Source: an uncultured Cytophagaceae bacterium (GTDB lineage Bacteria; Bacteroidota; Bacteroidia; Cytophagales; Microscillaceae). Taken from it: a stretch of DNA of 16,551 bases. The DNA lies in contig CALDJV010001185.1 of NCBI GenBank assembly GCA_937899305.1, positions 1 to 16,551 on the forward strand, written 5' to 3'. The notes below the pieces were generated by a model. It did not search any database and had not been told where the DNA came from. It saw only the letters and a list, made by a program, of their open reading frames with translations. The translations under genes were made by a program, and so were the position numbers. Below, piece after piece: positions 6,779 to 13,475 of this stretch (positions are counted from its first letter, which is position 1; every line of letters starts with the position of its first letter).

Positions 6779-8281
6779 ATGGCACAGAAAAATAAAAAAA
6801 ACAAAGGTTTAGACAACCCCTTACAACCCGTCATTTCTCACGCGAAAGAATATGGGTTTATTTTTCCCTCCAGTGAAATTTACGGAGGATTGCAAGCCGT
6901 ATATGACTATGGGTCGAACGGAGCAGAACTTAAGAAAAACCTAAAAGAGGTATGGTGGAAAGCCATGACTCAATTTAACCAAAATGTAGTCGGGATTGAC
7001 GCAGCCATTTTTATGCACCCCACTACCTGGAAAGCTTCGGGCCACGTAGATAGTTTTAGCGACCCTATGGTCGACAACAAAGACTCGAACAAGCGCTACC
7101 GGGTAGATGTATTGCTGGAAGACAAGGCCAACGAATACCGCAAAGCGGGAGACGCAAACAAGGCCGATGCCCTCGAGCAAGAACTAGGGCGACTCATGGA
7201 CGCCGATGATATGGACAGGTTACGCAACCTGCTCATAAGCGAAGAAATAAAATGCAGCATTTCGGGCACCGACAATTGGACCGAAGTACGTCAGTTTAAC
7301 TTGATGTTTTCGACTGAAATGGGTTCGGTAGCCGACGAAGCCAATAAAATATATTTAAGACCAGAGACGGCCCAGGGTATTTTTGTCAATTTTATGAATG
7401 TGCAAAAAACCAGTCGTCAACAGATTCCTTTCGGGATTGCTCAAATTGGAAAAGCTTTCCGTAACGAGATTGTGGCCCGTCAGTTTGTATTCCGAATGCG
7501 CGAGTTTGAGCAAATGGAAATGCAATTTTTTGTGCGCCCCGGAGAGGAAATGCAGTGGTATGACCATTGGAAACAAACCCGCATGAAATTTTTGCAGGCC
7601 ATTGGTTTGCCCGCCGAAAAGCTTCGTTTCCACAACCACATCAAGTTGGCTCATTATGCCAATGCGGCGGCCGATATTGAGTTTGAGTTTCCGATTGGTT
7701 TCAAAGAGCTAGAAGGGATTCACTCTCGTACCGATTTTGACTTGAGCAAACACGCTGAATATTCTAAAACCAAAATTCAGTACGTGGACGATACCATAGA
7801 AGACAAAGACAAGCGTAAATACATTCCTTACGTGGTAGAAACTTCTATTGGTTTGGATCGTTTGTTCTTGGCGGTCCTTTCTAATTCGCTCACCAAGGCC
7901 GAAGGGGTAGATGCCAAAGGAAATGTAAAAGAGCGTCTGTTCTTAAAAATACATCCGGCTTTGGCTCCTAACAAGGTAGCGGTTTTTCCATTGTTGCGTA
8001 AAGATGGGCTACCCGAAATCGCCAAGGGTATTTTCAACGATTTACGCCACGATTTCAAAACGATTTACGAAGAGCGTGGAGCCATCGGAAAATTGTACAC
8101 CCGTCAAGATATGATTGGTACACCTTTCTGTATTACGGTAGATCACCAAACCAAGGAAGATAACACCGTAACGGTGCGCGAACGGGATACCACCGAGCAA
8201 AAGCGGGTAAAAATTGAAGATTTGCACGCCATGGTGGCCGAAAAGGTTTCGCTACGCAATATTTTTGATCAATTGGTGTAA
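6779..8281 (+). CDS. glyQS: Glycyl-tRNA synthetase, homodimeric class II type
   Basis: This enzyme charges tRNA-Gly with glycine in the cytoplasm. At 500 residues it is the single-chain (alpha2) form, not the alpha/beta form of enterobacteria. Visible features: GFIFPSSEIYGG at 26-37, the usual N-terminal signature; LRPETAQGIFVNF at 193-205; class II motif 2 as FRNEI at 228-231 with RMREFEQMEMQFF at 239-251; motif 3 as GLDRLFLAVL at 358-367; and an anticodon-binding domain from about 396 to 500 (KVAVFPLLRKDG, GKLYTRQDMIGTPFCITVD, TVTVRERD). The ATG at 6779 is the only usable start, since the next Met is residue 63 and the signature lies before it. It has its own promoter and a terminator at 8308. 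Some annotations call this form glyS. Confidence 0.98.
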   Translation: MAQKNKKNKGLDNPLQPVISHAKEYGFIFPSSEIYGGLQAVYDYGSNGAELKKNLKEVWWKAMTQFNQNVVGIDAAIFMHPTTWKASGHVDSFSDPMVDNKDSNKRYRVDVLLEDKANEYRKAGDANKADALEQELGRLMDADDMDRLRNLLISEEIKCSISGTDNWTEVRQFNLMFSTEMGSVADEANKIYLRPETAQGIFVNFMNVQKTSRQQIPFGIAQIGKAFRNEIVARQFVFRMREFEQMEMQFFVRPGEEMQWYDHWKQTRMKFLQAIGLPAEKLRFHNHIKLAHYANAAADIEFEFPIGFKELEGIHSRTDFDLSKHAEYSKTKIQYVDDTIEDKDKRKYIPYVVETSIGLDRLFLAVLSNSLTKAEGVDAKGNVKERLFLKIHPALAPNKVAVFPLLRKDGLPEIAKGIFNDLRHDFKTIYEERGAIGKLYTRQDMIGTPFCITVDHQTKEDNTVTVRERDTTEQKRVKIEDLHAMVAEKVSLRNIFDQLV

Positions 8282-8307
8282 CACTCCAAGACTTTTGTTG
8301 ATCCACG

Positions 8308-8340
8308 AGCCTGACAAATTACATCATTTGTCAGGCTTTG
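8308..8340 (+). terminator. Terminator after glyQS
   Basis: A perfect 12-bp stem (8308-8319 AGCCTGACAAAT with 8326-8337 ATTTGTCAGGCT) has a 6-base loop. The following tract TTGTTGTTT is T-rich but broken, so it may be less efficient. The minus side has no T run, so it serves mainly glyQS. Confidence 0.75.
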
Positions 8341-8353
8341 TTGTTTATCGAGG

Positions 8354-8758
8354 CTAAGCTAACCACGCTTTGGCAGCTTGTTCGTCCCCAAAATATTTGG
8401 TTTCGAAGGGTAACTGCGCCGCTTGTTCTTCCATGGCTTGCCTAATGGCTACTTCTTCAAAAATATCATTGGACAGTAGAAACCCAAGTTTCTTTAAGTG
8501 AGGGGCAATCATCGCAATGATATTTTCATTCACCCAATCCTGGTCTTCGGGTACCACCAAAAACTGCATTTGTCGGGAGTCTACCAAAACCTGATCAATA
8601 TCGTATTGCTGAAATAAATCTGCATAGTCCAACATTACCGCCTTAAAATCAGTAATGGTCATGGCTTTACTCTCGTTGGTCCAAATTTGCTCTAGTAGCT
8701 TCTTTTCTTCGTCATAATCGTGTTGACAAAACTGATTCGTTAATATGGTTCGTTTCAT
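8354..8758 (-). CDS. Small STAS / SpoIIAA-like protein
   Basis: The product is 134 residues from the ATG at 8758; an upstream in-frame TTG at 8824 adds only an unlikely leader. The fold pattern is that of the STAS/SpoIIAA-like proteins common in Cytophagales: an N-terminal strand (KRTILTNQF), a Trp followed by a helix (MTITDFKAVMLDYADLFQ), a central strand ending VLVDSR at 57-62, a PEDQDWVNENI segment at 70-80, a long helix (PHLKKLG), and a C-terminal KYFGDEQAAKAWL helix at 121-133. It is cytoplasmic, with no signal peptide. Members of this group are thought to bind lipids or to act as regulatory partners, but no function is established for this type. The gene stands alone, converging on glyQS. 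I saw no TAnnTTTG box upstream. Confidence 0.8.
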   Translation of the reverse strand: MKRTILTNQFCQHDYDEEKKLLEQIWTNESKAMTITDFKAVMLDYADLFQQYDIDQVLVDSRQMQFLVVPEDQDWVNENIIAMIAPHLKKLGFLLSNDIFEEVAIRQAMEEQAAQLPFETKYFGDEQAAKAWLA

Positions 8759-8866
8759 ATTGTTTGTTTTTGTTCGTAAGTAGTGGATTGTGTGTAATAT
8801 AAAAAGTATTGGATAAAAGATCAATGGAGTATTGCTCTCTTGCTCCTCCTCTACCTAAGATATAAA

Positions 8867-8956
8867 AGACTCGCCTCCGTTGGAGTCTCCACTGGTAGAT
8901 CAAAAGGTTTAAAACAACCTGTTTTTCGGTGGTCTCCCTTCGGTAAGACCACCGAA
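8867..8956. repeat. Three consecutive hairpins in a gene-free stretch
   Basis: The interval 8759-9133 has no credible gene. It holds three back-to-back inverted repeats: 8867-8872 with 8883-8888 (AGACTC / GAGTCT), 8905-8909 with 8916-8920 (AGGTT / AACCT), and a strong 11-bp stem at 8925-8935 with 8946-8956 (TTCGGTGGTCT / AGACCACCGAA). None is followed by a T tract, so they are not simple terminators. They could be REP-like units or a structured RNA. Bases 8957-9133 show nothing further that I can name. Confidence 0.45.
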
Positions 8957-9133
8957 TGGGACGTCGGTGTATATCATTGCGTGATCACCACCTACTTCCC
9001 TTCATTTGGTCTTACTGATCTGATAAGGAAATCAAATGAAACGAATCCCGAACACTGAGTCAACGGCTATGGTAAAAACACCATCTGAAGCGGGAGATTA
9101 TGAGCGCGATGCATTACATAACCATTCAACAAT

Positions 9134-9332
9134 TCACCGAGCATACACCTTTTGAGCCGAAATATCTCTCAAAACCATATCCACCAATTTGAAAACAAAT
9201 GCTTTATTAACATCTGATAGTTGAGAAATGGCTTCTATTCTCTGAATCAATGCTTTGTCGTACAGAAAACCGCTTTTACCTATTAGAACAGTTTTTTAAG
9301 GAAGTGTTCAAAACGAGGTAACCTAAAGGCAT
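9134..9332 (-). pseudogene. Frameshifted C-terminal remnant of an XRE-type regulator
   Basis: On the minus strand, 9295 to 9134 reads GKSGFLYDKALIQRIEAI, then SQLSDVNKAFVFKLVDMVLR, then DISAQKVYAR and a stop. This matches the usual tail of Bacteroidota XRE-family repressors: a helix with LIQRxxAIxxLS, then DKxxVxxLxDxxLR. The preceding part, from 9332, reads GYLVLNTSLKN in another frame, which fits the linker after the helix-turn-helix domain (typically ..DYLV...). Removing one T from the T6 run at 9292-9297 joins the two frames without a stop. The DNA-binding domain is absent, and the remnant starts directly beside the tRNA terminator. It is therefore a 5'-deleted, frameshifted relic, not a working gene. 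Family assignment rests on pattern recall only. Confidence 0.6.
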
Positions 9333-9369
9333 AAAAAAACACCGATAAGTCAATGCCTATCAGTGTTTT
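9333..9369 (-). terminator. Terminator of the tRNA cluster
   Basis: On the minus strand, a 12-pair stem with one mismatch (9369-9358 with 9347-9336) and a 10-base loop is followed by seven T (9339-9333). It lies a few bases past the 3' end of tRNA-Pro. Confidence 0.85.
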
Positions 9370-9375
9370 AGTATG

Positions 9376-9450
9376 TCGGGGTAGTAGGATTCGAACCTAC
9401 GACCCCCTGCTCCCAAAGCAGGTACGCTAACCGGACTGCGCTATACCCCG
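9376..9450 (-). tRNA. tRNA-Pro (UGG)
   Basis: 75 bases including discriminator A; CCA is not encoded. The acceptor stem CGGGGTA / TACCCCG is perfect, the anticodon stem CCTGC / GCAGG holds loop TTTGGGA (anticodon TGG), and the T arm is GTAGG-TTCGAAT-CCTAC. It is last in the cluster and may have its own promoter (9456-9486) because a terminator-like hairpin separates it from the Val genes. Confidence 0.97.
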
Positions 9451-9455
9451 AACGC

Positions 9456-9486
9456 CAAACTTCTTTGTAAAAGAGGTTTGTCAAAA
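9456..9486 (-). promoter_or_regulatory. Possible separate promoter for tRNA-Pro
   Basis: On the minus strand TTTTG (9486-9482) is followed, 18 bases on, by GAAGTTTG (9463-9456), one base off TAnnTTTG. The start would fall at about the first base of the tRNA. It would explain how tRNA-Pro is expressed beyond the hairpin at 9488-9523. Confidence 0.4.
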
Positions 9487-9523
9487 TAAAAAACGCTGAG
9501 AGAGTAATCTCTAACAGCGTTTT
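9485..9523 (-). terminator. Terminator-like hairpin between tRNA-Val and tRNA-Pro
   Basis: On the minus strand the outer stem AAAACGCTG / CAGCGTTTT (9523-9515 with 9498-9490), with an inner stem AGAGA / TCTCT, is followed by TTTTTTATTTTG. It sits seven bases after the 3' end of tRNA-Val and has every mark of an intrinsic terminator. Confidence 0.7.
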
Positions 9524-9529
9524 GTTTGG

Positions 9530-9604
9530 TGGACCCTGTAGGATTCGAACCTACGACCCTCTGCTTGTAAGGCAGATGCTCTGAACCAACTGAGCTAAGG
9601 ATCC
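9530..9604 (-). tRNA. tRNA-Val (UAC), second copy in transcription order
   Basis: 75 bases including discriminator A. Acceptor GGATCCT / AGGGTCC (one G-T pair), anticodon stem TCTGC / GCAGA with loop CTTACAA (anticodon TAC), T arm GTAGG-TTCGAAT-CCTAC. It matches the copy at 9640 except in the T stem, which equals that of the neighbouring tRNA-Pro. Confidence 0.97.
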
Positions 9605-9639
9605 ATTGATAATCCTTGTAATGTATTTTGAGTAATTGG

Positions 9640-9714
9640 TGGACCCTGCTGGATTCGAACCAGCGACCCTCTGCTTGTAAGGCAGATGCTCTGAACCAAC
9701 TGAGCTAAGGATCC
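9640..9714 (-). tRNA. tRNA-Val (UAC), first copy in transcription order
   Basis: 75 bases including discriminator A, with the same acceptor, D and anticodon arms as the copy at 9530. The T stem is GCTGG / CCAGC, so both sides of the stem change together and pairing is kept. It is 35 bases upstream of the second copy and about 45 bases downstream of the predicted transcription start. Confidence 0.97.
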
Positions 9715-9767
9715 AATTAATCCTTTGTTTTACTTTTTTTCCGTACAACTTTCGTTGATTGGGAGTG

Positions 9768-9798
9768 CAAAGGTAGTTGCTTTTTTATAATCTGCAAA
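9768..9798 (-). promoter_or_regulatory. Promoter of the tRNA cluster, Bacteroidota sigma-A type
   Basis: On the minus strand TTTG (9798-9795), exactly 19 bases, then TACCTTTG (9775-9768). Both elements match the Bacteroidota consensus perfectly, and this is the clearest promoter in the window. It serves the two tRNA-Val genes and perhaps tRNA-Pro. Confidence 0.85.
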
Positions 9799-9933
9799 GA
9801 AAGCAGCATTTTTTTACAAAAAAATTAAGCCCAATCATTCTATCGGTCAAAAAAGCATTCCCTCTGCCCCTTTTATCCTTTGTTACTCCATCATTTTTCA
9901 AGTTTTATGGACGCAGTTCTATTTGAATGAGCA

Positions 9934-12036
9934 CTAGTAGTCATCGTCGTCGTCATCATCATCGTAACTACTACTACCTGAGTCTTCATAACTACTGTCG
10001 CTGCTACTGCTTGACCCTCCGTAACTGCTGTCTTCTTCATAGTAGTCCTCATCACTTGAGTCGTCATCGTTGTCATCTTCCTCCTCCCAATATTCATAGT
10101 CCTCATCATAATCGTTGTCATCTTCCTCAAACCAACCTCCAAAACTTGATCCTCCGTAGCTACCGCGATGTTCGTCACGTGATTTTTGGTAACTGTTGTT
10201 AGTAGTTACTCGGGGTTTACGACGAGCTGTTTTACGCGGACTCCTCTTTGTAGGCCTCGATATGGCCGGACTACCATATGGGACATTGTATTGCTTGTAA
10301 AGTTCTTTTACTTCATGAGATACCTGAGCCTTTACCAATTTATCGTGTATTTCTTGATACACCTTCATCATCTCGGCTTTGGCATTCCGAAGGGTGCGAA
10401 TGGCGTCGTCATAGAACATGCCCTCCACGTTGGGCATTTCTAATTCATCTATTCGTTTGCCATCATGATAAGCGAGCAAATGCTTGAGTTCTTTTAAGCT
10501 TTGGGTCTCCTTTAGTTTTTCCTCACAATAAAACTTTAAGTTGTTCAACTTCTCCTGTCGCTTCTTTAATGCCTCGATGTAATTTTTCTGAGCGGCCAAA
10601 ACTATTTTTAGCGTCTCTAACTTCGCAAACCAATCATTGGAAAGTTCAACTTTTTGACGTTGTTCCTGGAGCGTCCGCAAGGTAGCATCATTGCGTACCA
10701 ACACGGTCTCTTCCAGGTCTCGTATGCGGTCATTTAAGCTCCTGTATTCAGTTTCGAGCTCTAAAAACGCTTGTTGGGCAGCTTGAAAGCGTTCAAATGC
10801 TTCAATCAATGCCTCCTGAGCGGCGATCATTTCCTCACCAATTTTTTGTACCTTTAGCCAATCTACCTCGGGCAATGGGGCCAAGGCTTGGTCTAACTTG
10901 ACCTTGGCGGCCTGAATCTTCTCCTTGTGCTCTGAACGACCAGGCAAGTAATCATAATTAGTCTGATTGAACCAACTCATAATCGTTTGGTTCAAGGCCT
11001 TGATATCGTGGCTAAGGTGATCCCTAAAATTTTGGTGCGCTTCCGAAAAATCCACAAAATAATCTCTGACTTTCACTTGACGATTCAAGGCTTCATCGAG
11101 ATTGCATATGATGGATATCCAATCTTTTTGGGTTTGTTGAGCCAGTTCTTTTACTTTTTGCCCATACCCTCTGATGGTCTCCTGCTCCGGGGTTTGGTGG
11201 ATATAACCATACTCATTTTGCCACTGTTTGACTTCTCTCGCCAAACGATCTATTTGCTCCCAATCATCCGCCAGGCGGTTTTGATAAGACTGGATCGTTT
11301 CTTCTACCAATTGTACCTCTCTTATCATTTTATCCAGGTCTTGGCTCATCGTTATTAACTCCTGCTTTCTATGGTTAATCCCTCTTGCTTTCTCCTCGAG
11401 TGATGCATTTGAGCGTAAATGCTCCCAGCTTCGTTGGAGCCCCTGCTTTCCTTTGGCCTGGAGCTGGATCAAGTCCTCAAATTGAGTAAAACTCACCAGT
11501 TTATACCACCAATCGGTATTTTTATTGGCTATTGCCTGAATACGACGTTCACAATCAGGAAGTGCTTGTTCATATTGTCGATGTTTACTTTCCAATGTTT
11601 CCAAACTTTGAATGCCTGCTACCAACATCACATTGTTTTTTTGGATATCTTCCATCCCCACTATATTCCATTTTACCTGCTCGATGAATGCCTTGACTTC
11701 ACTCTTGGTCATGGGTTTGGTACCACTCCTGGCATCTCCTACAATATTTTTATAGGTAAAATCACGATACTCCCCAATTGCCTGGAGGTAATCCACTCGG
11801 TAGGTGCTATCACCCGTTTTGATATCAGGGTATTTATCAAAATACTTTAGCAGGTCATCCAATCCCTCAAAACTACCTTGTAAGCGTTCCAATAATTGAA
11901 TCGCGTTTATTCTGGTAGCCTTTAAGCGGCTTTGGATTACCTGATAAGCAATTAGACTTCCTATCACGAGCACTACGCCTGCCCCAATGCTCATTTGTAA
12001 AGAAGAAATTGTCAATAGTACGTTTAAAAATATCAT
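9934..12036 (-). CDS. Membrane-anchored coiled-coil protein with an acidic Tyr-ended tail
   Basis: The product is 700 residues. One N-terminal membrane helix (about 17-34) is followed by Arg/Lys (QSRLKATR), which by the positive-inside rule puts the rest in the cytoplasm. Residues about 40-590 are long amphipathic helices (coiled coil). A basic hinge (about 594-624) precedes the tail at 633-700, where I count 34 Asp/Glu, 15 Ser, 9 Tyr and no Lys or Arg; it ends in eight Asp and a Tyr. The layout recalls the Gram-positive division regulator EzrA, but I see no proof of homology. It is a paralogue of the product of 13472-15214: in the block beginning KNN and ending RRIQAI, 23 of 37 positions are identical. 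The tail is coded largely by GAT/GAC runs (9940-9963), which may be slippage-prone. No clear promoter box precedes the ATG. Function unknown. Confidence 0.9.
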   Translation of the reverse strand: MIFLNVLLTISSLQMSIGAGVVLVIGSLIAYQVIQSRLKATRINAIQLLERLQGSFEGLDDLLKYFDKYPDIKTGDSTYRVDYLQAIGEYRDFTYKNIVGDARSGTKPMTKSEVKAFIEQVKWNIVGMEDIQKNNVMLVAGIQSLETLESKHRQYEQALPDCERRIQAIANKNTDWWYKLVSFTQFEDLIQLQAKGKQGLQRSWEHLRSNASLEEKARGINHRKQELITMSQDLDKMIREVQLVEETIQSYQNRLADDWEQIDRLAREVKQWQNEYGYIHQTPEQETIRGYGQKVKELAQQTQKDWISIICNLDEALNRQVKVRDYFVDFSEAHQNFRDHLSHDIKALNQTIMSWFNQTNYDYLPGRSEHKEKIQAAKVKLDQALAPLPEVDWLKVQKIGEEMIAAQEALIEAFERFQAAQQAFLELETEYRSLNDRIRDLEETVLVRNDATLRTLQEQRQKVELSNDWFAKLETLKIVLAAQKNYIEALKKRQEKLNNLKFYCEEKLKETQSLKELKHLLAYHDGKRIDELEMPNVEGMFYDDAIRTLRNAKAEMMKVYQEIHDKLVKAQVSHEVKELYKQYNVPYGSPAISRPTKRSPRKTARRKPRVTTNNSYQKSRDEHRGSYGGSSFGGWFEEDDNDYDEDYEYWEEEDDNDDDSSDEDYYEEDSSYGGSSSSSDSSYEDSGSSSYDDDDDDDDY

Positions 12037-12380
12037 AAGTCGCTGATCAATTGTTTCTAATTTTCTTAATAATTCGTAAAAGACAAAACTTCATTTTGCC
12101 CACACCTGATAGTTCATGATCCACCGCCCATGAGGTAGGGATGTTATCAATTGAAGACAAGTAAGTAAATTCCGAACACAAAAAAGGCTTAGATCTTCCT
12201 TTGGGACCTTTTTGAGACCTATTTTGGCGGGTTTTTAGTCTCAATGCTTCCAAGAAACAGCACTTTGATAAGTATATTTAAATGTATTAACAATCAGCAA
12301 GGATACTAGTGGGGCTCAATAAATGAACGGGCATTTTTTTCTCACAAATCGCCTTAATAGGTCACCATCCCGTTTTTTAC

Positions 12381-12410
12381 TTTGGCTGATATTTTGGTTA
12401 TTTATATTTG
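12381..12410 (+). promoter_or_regulatory. Promoter of the ATP-grasp gene
   Basis: TTTG (12381-12384), 18 bases, then TATATTTG (12403-12410), a full match to TAnnTTTG, 18 bases before the ATG. The rest of the 392-base divergent spacer (12037-12428) holds only a weak inverted repeat (12212-12218 with 12238-12244) and no gene. Confidence 0.65.
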
Positions 12411-12428
12411 GCCAACACTTGATCAATT

Positions 12429-13475
12429 ATGAATAAAATTTGGAGATTGCTCAAATCATTGTGGCATTGGAAGTACTGGCCCATGGAGCTATTGTATTTG
12501 CCATTGACCTTGTACGTGTTTACGATTGGGGCACTGCGTACAGGTCGTTTTTTTTATTTTGCGGCTACCAATCCCAAAGTAAGTCTGGGAGGCTTTGCGG
12601 GCGATTCTAAATACCATATTTTATCGCATATTCCGGCTGATTATCGCCCTAAAACCATTGTCATTGAACAACACACTCACGATTTTAGACTGGTTGCTTC
12701 AATCATTGCCTCGTTTGGCTTCCAATTTCCTTTGATTGCCAAACCCGATTTGGGCGAGGGTGGTTTTTTGGTCAAAAAAATCAATGATTTGGCTTCCTTA
12801 CAGGCGTACCACCAACAACATCGTACTCGGTACATTTTACAAGCGTTTGTCGATGATCCTTTAGAGCTCAGTATTTTGGTACACAATGCATCGAGTACCT
12901 TGCAAATCAGTAGCATTACCGAACGCAGTTACCTTACCTTGACAGGTGATGGCACATCTACGGTAGGCACCTTGATACAACAACATCCACAGGCTCAATT
13001 TAGAATCAAAAATCTCCGCAAATTATTACAAGACGAATGGCAAACTGTATTGGCGCCTGGAGAGCGGTACCAGCCTTTGCAAATTGGTAACTGGGACTAT
13101 GGAGCTACCTACCTCGATCAATCTAACCAGGTTACTCCTGAACTTACTCAGGTGTTCCAAAAACTCAATGCGGAGGTGGGTCTGTTTGACTATGCCCGCT
13201 ATGACCTCAAATGTGCCAGTTGGGAAGCACTTTGGGCTGGAAATTTCAAAATACTGGAAATCAATGGAGTCAAGGGAGAACCCATTCATATTTATGCTCC
13301 TCGAGTAACCCTTTGGCAAGCCTATCGCGAAATTTTTAAACATTGGGAATACATTCTAAAAATTAGTCAGCGCAATCGCCACCAAGGCGCCCACTGTCCT
13401 CAATTTCGGCAAGGCTGGCAGGTATTGATGGATCATCGGAAAGCCAAGCACTCGGCGATCAAAACCCCAAGCTAA
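12429..13475 (+). CDS. Membrane-anchored ATP-grasp ligase-like protein
   Basis: The product is 348 residues. A hydrophobic helix at about 17-36 sits between basic residues, and a conserved-looking stretch (FFYFAATNPKVSLGGFAGDSK, split here as FFYFAATNPK and VSLGGFAGDSK) follows. The ATP-grasp core is recognisable: PLIAKPDLGEGGFLVKKI at 101-118 (ATP-binding Lys105 and Gly-rich loop), FVDDPLELSIL at 140-150, and the metal-binding EINGVKGEPIHIY at 277-289 (Glu277, Asn279). ATP-grasp enzymes join a carboxylate to an amine via an acyl phosphate; D-Ala-D-Ala ligase and tubulin tyrosine ligase are examples. The substrate here is unknown. It lies between two paralogous coiled-coil genes, divergent from one and overlapping the stop of the other by four bases (13472-13475). 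The promoter is at 12381. I am confident of the fold, not of the reaction. Confidence 0.85.
   Translation: MNKIWRLLKSLWHWKYWPMELLYLPLTLYVFTIGALRTGRFFYFAATNPKVSLGGFAGDSKYHILSHIPADYRPKTIVIEQHTHDFRLVASIIASFGFQFPLIAKPDLGEGGFLVKKINDLASLQAYHQQHRTRYILQAFVDDPLELSILVHNASSTLQISSITERSYLTLTGDGTSTVGTLIQQHPQAQFRIKNLRKLLQDEWQTVLAPGERYQPLQIGNWDYGATYLDQSNQVTPELTQVFQKLNAEVGLFDYARYDLKCASWEALWAGNFKILEINGVKGEPIHIYAPRVTLWQAYREIFKHWEYILKISQRNRHQGAHCPQFRQGWQVLMDHRKAKHSAIKTPS

Noticed and set aside
8840..9058. 72-codon plus-strand open frame
   Set aside because: It runs through the hairpins, has odd composition, and shows no family pattern.
9551..9748. 65-codon minus-strand open frame
   Set aside because: It reads straight through the two tRNA-Val genes.
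9927..10202. Ser/His/Arg-rich plus-strand open frame
   Set aside because: It is the antisense shadow of the GAT/GAC-rich acidic tail.
9934..12036. Calling the coiled-coil protein EzrA or an SMC-type protein
   Set aside because: Only topology is shared; no Walker motifs, hinge or EzrA-specific sequence is visible.
12047..12253. 68-codon minus-strand open frame upstream of the acidic-tail gene
   Set aside because: Spacer sequence with no signal peptide, motif or coding-like composition.
12250..12270. Partial similarity to the GGAAACAGC arm of the dispersed repeat
   Set aside because: Only about nine contiguous bases agree, which is expected by chance in AT-rich spacer.
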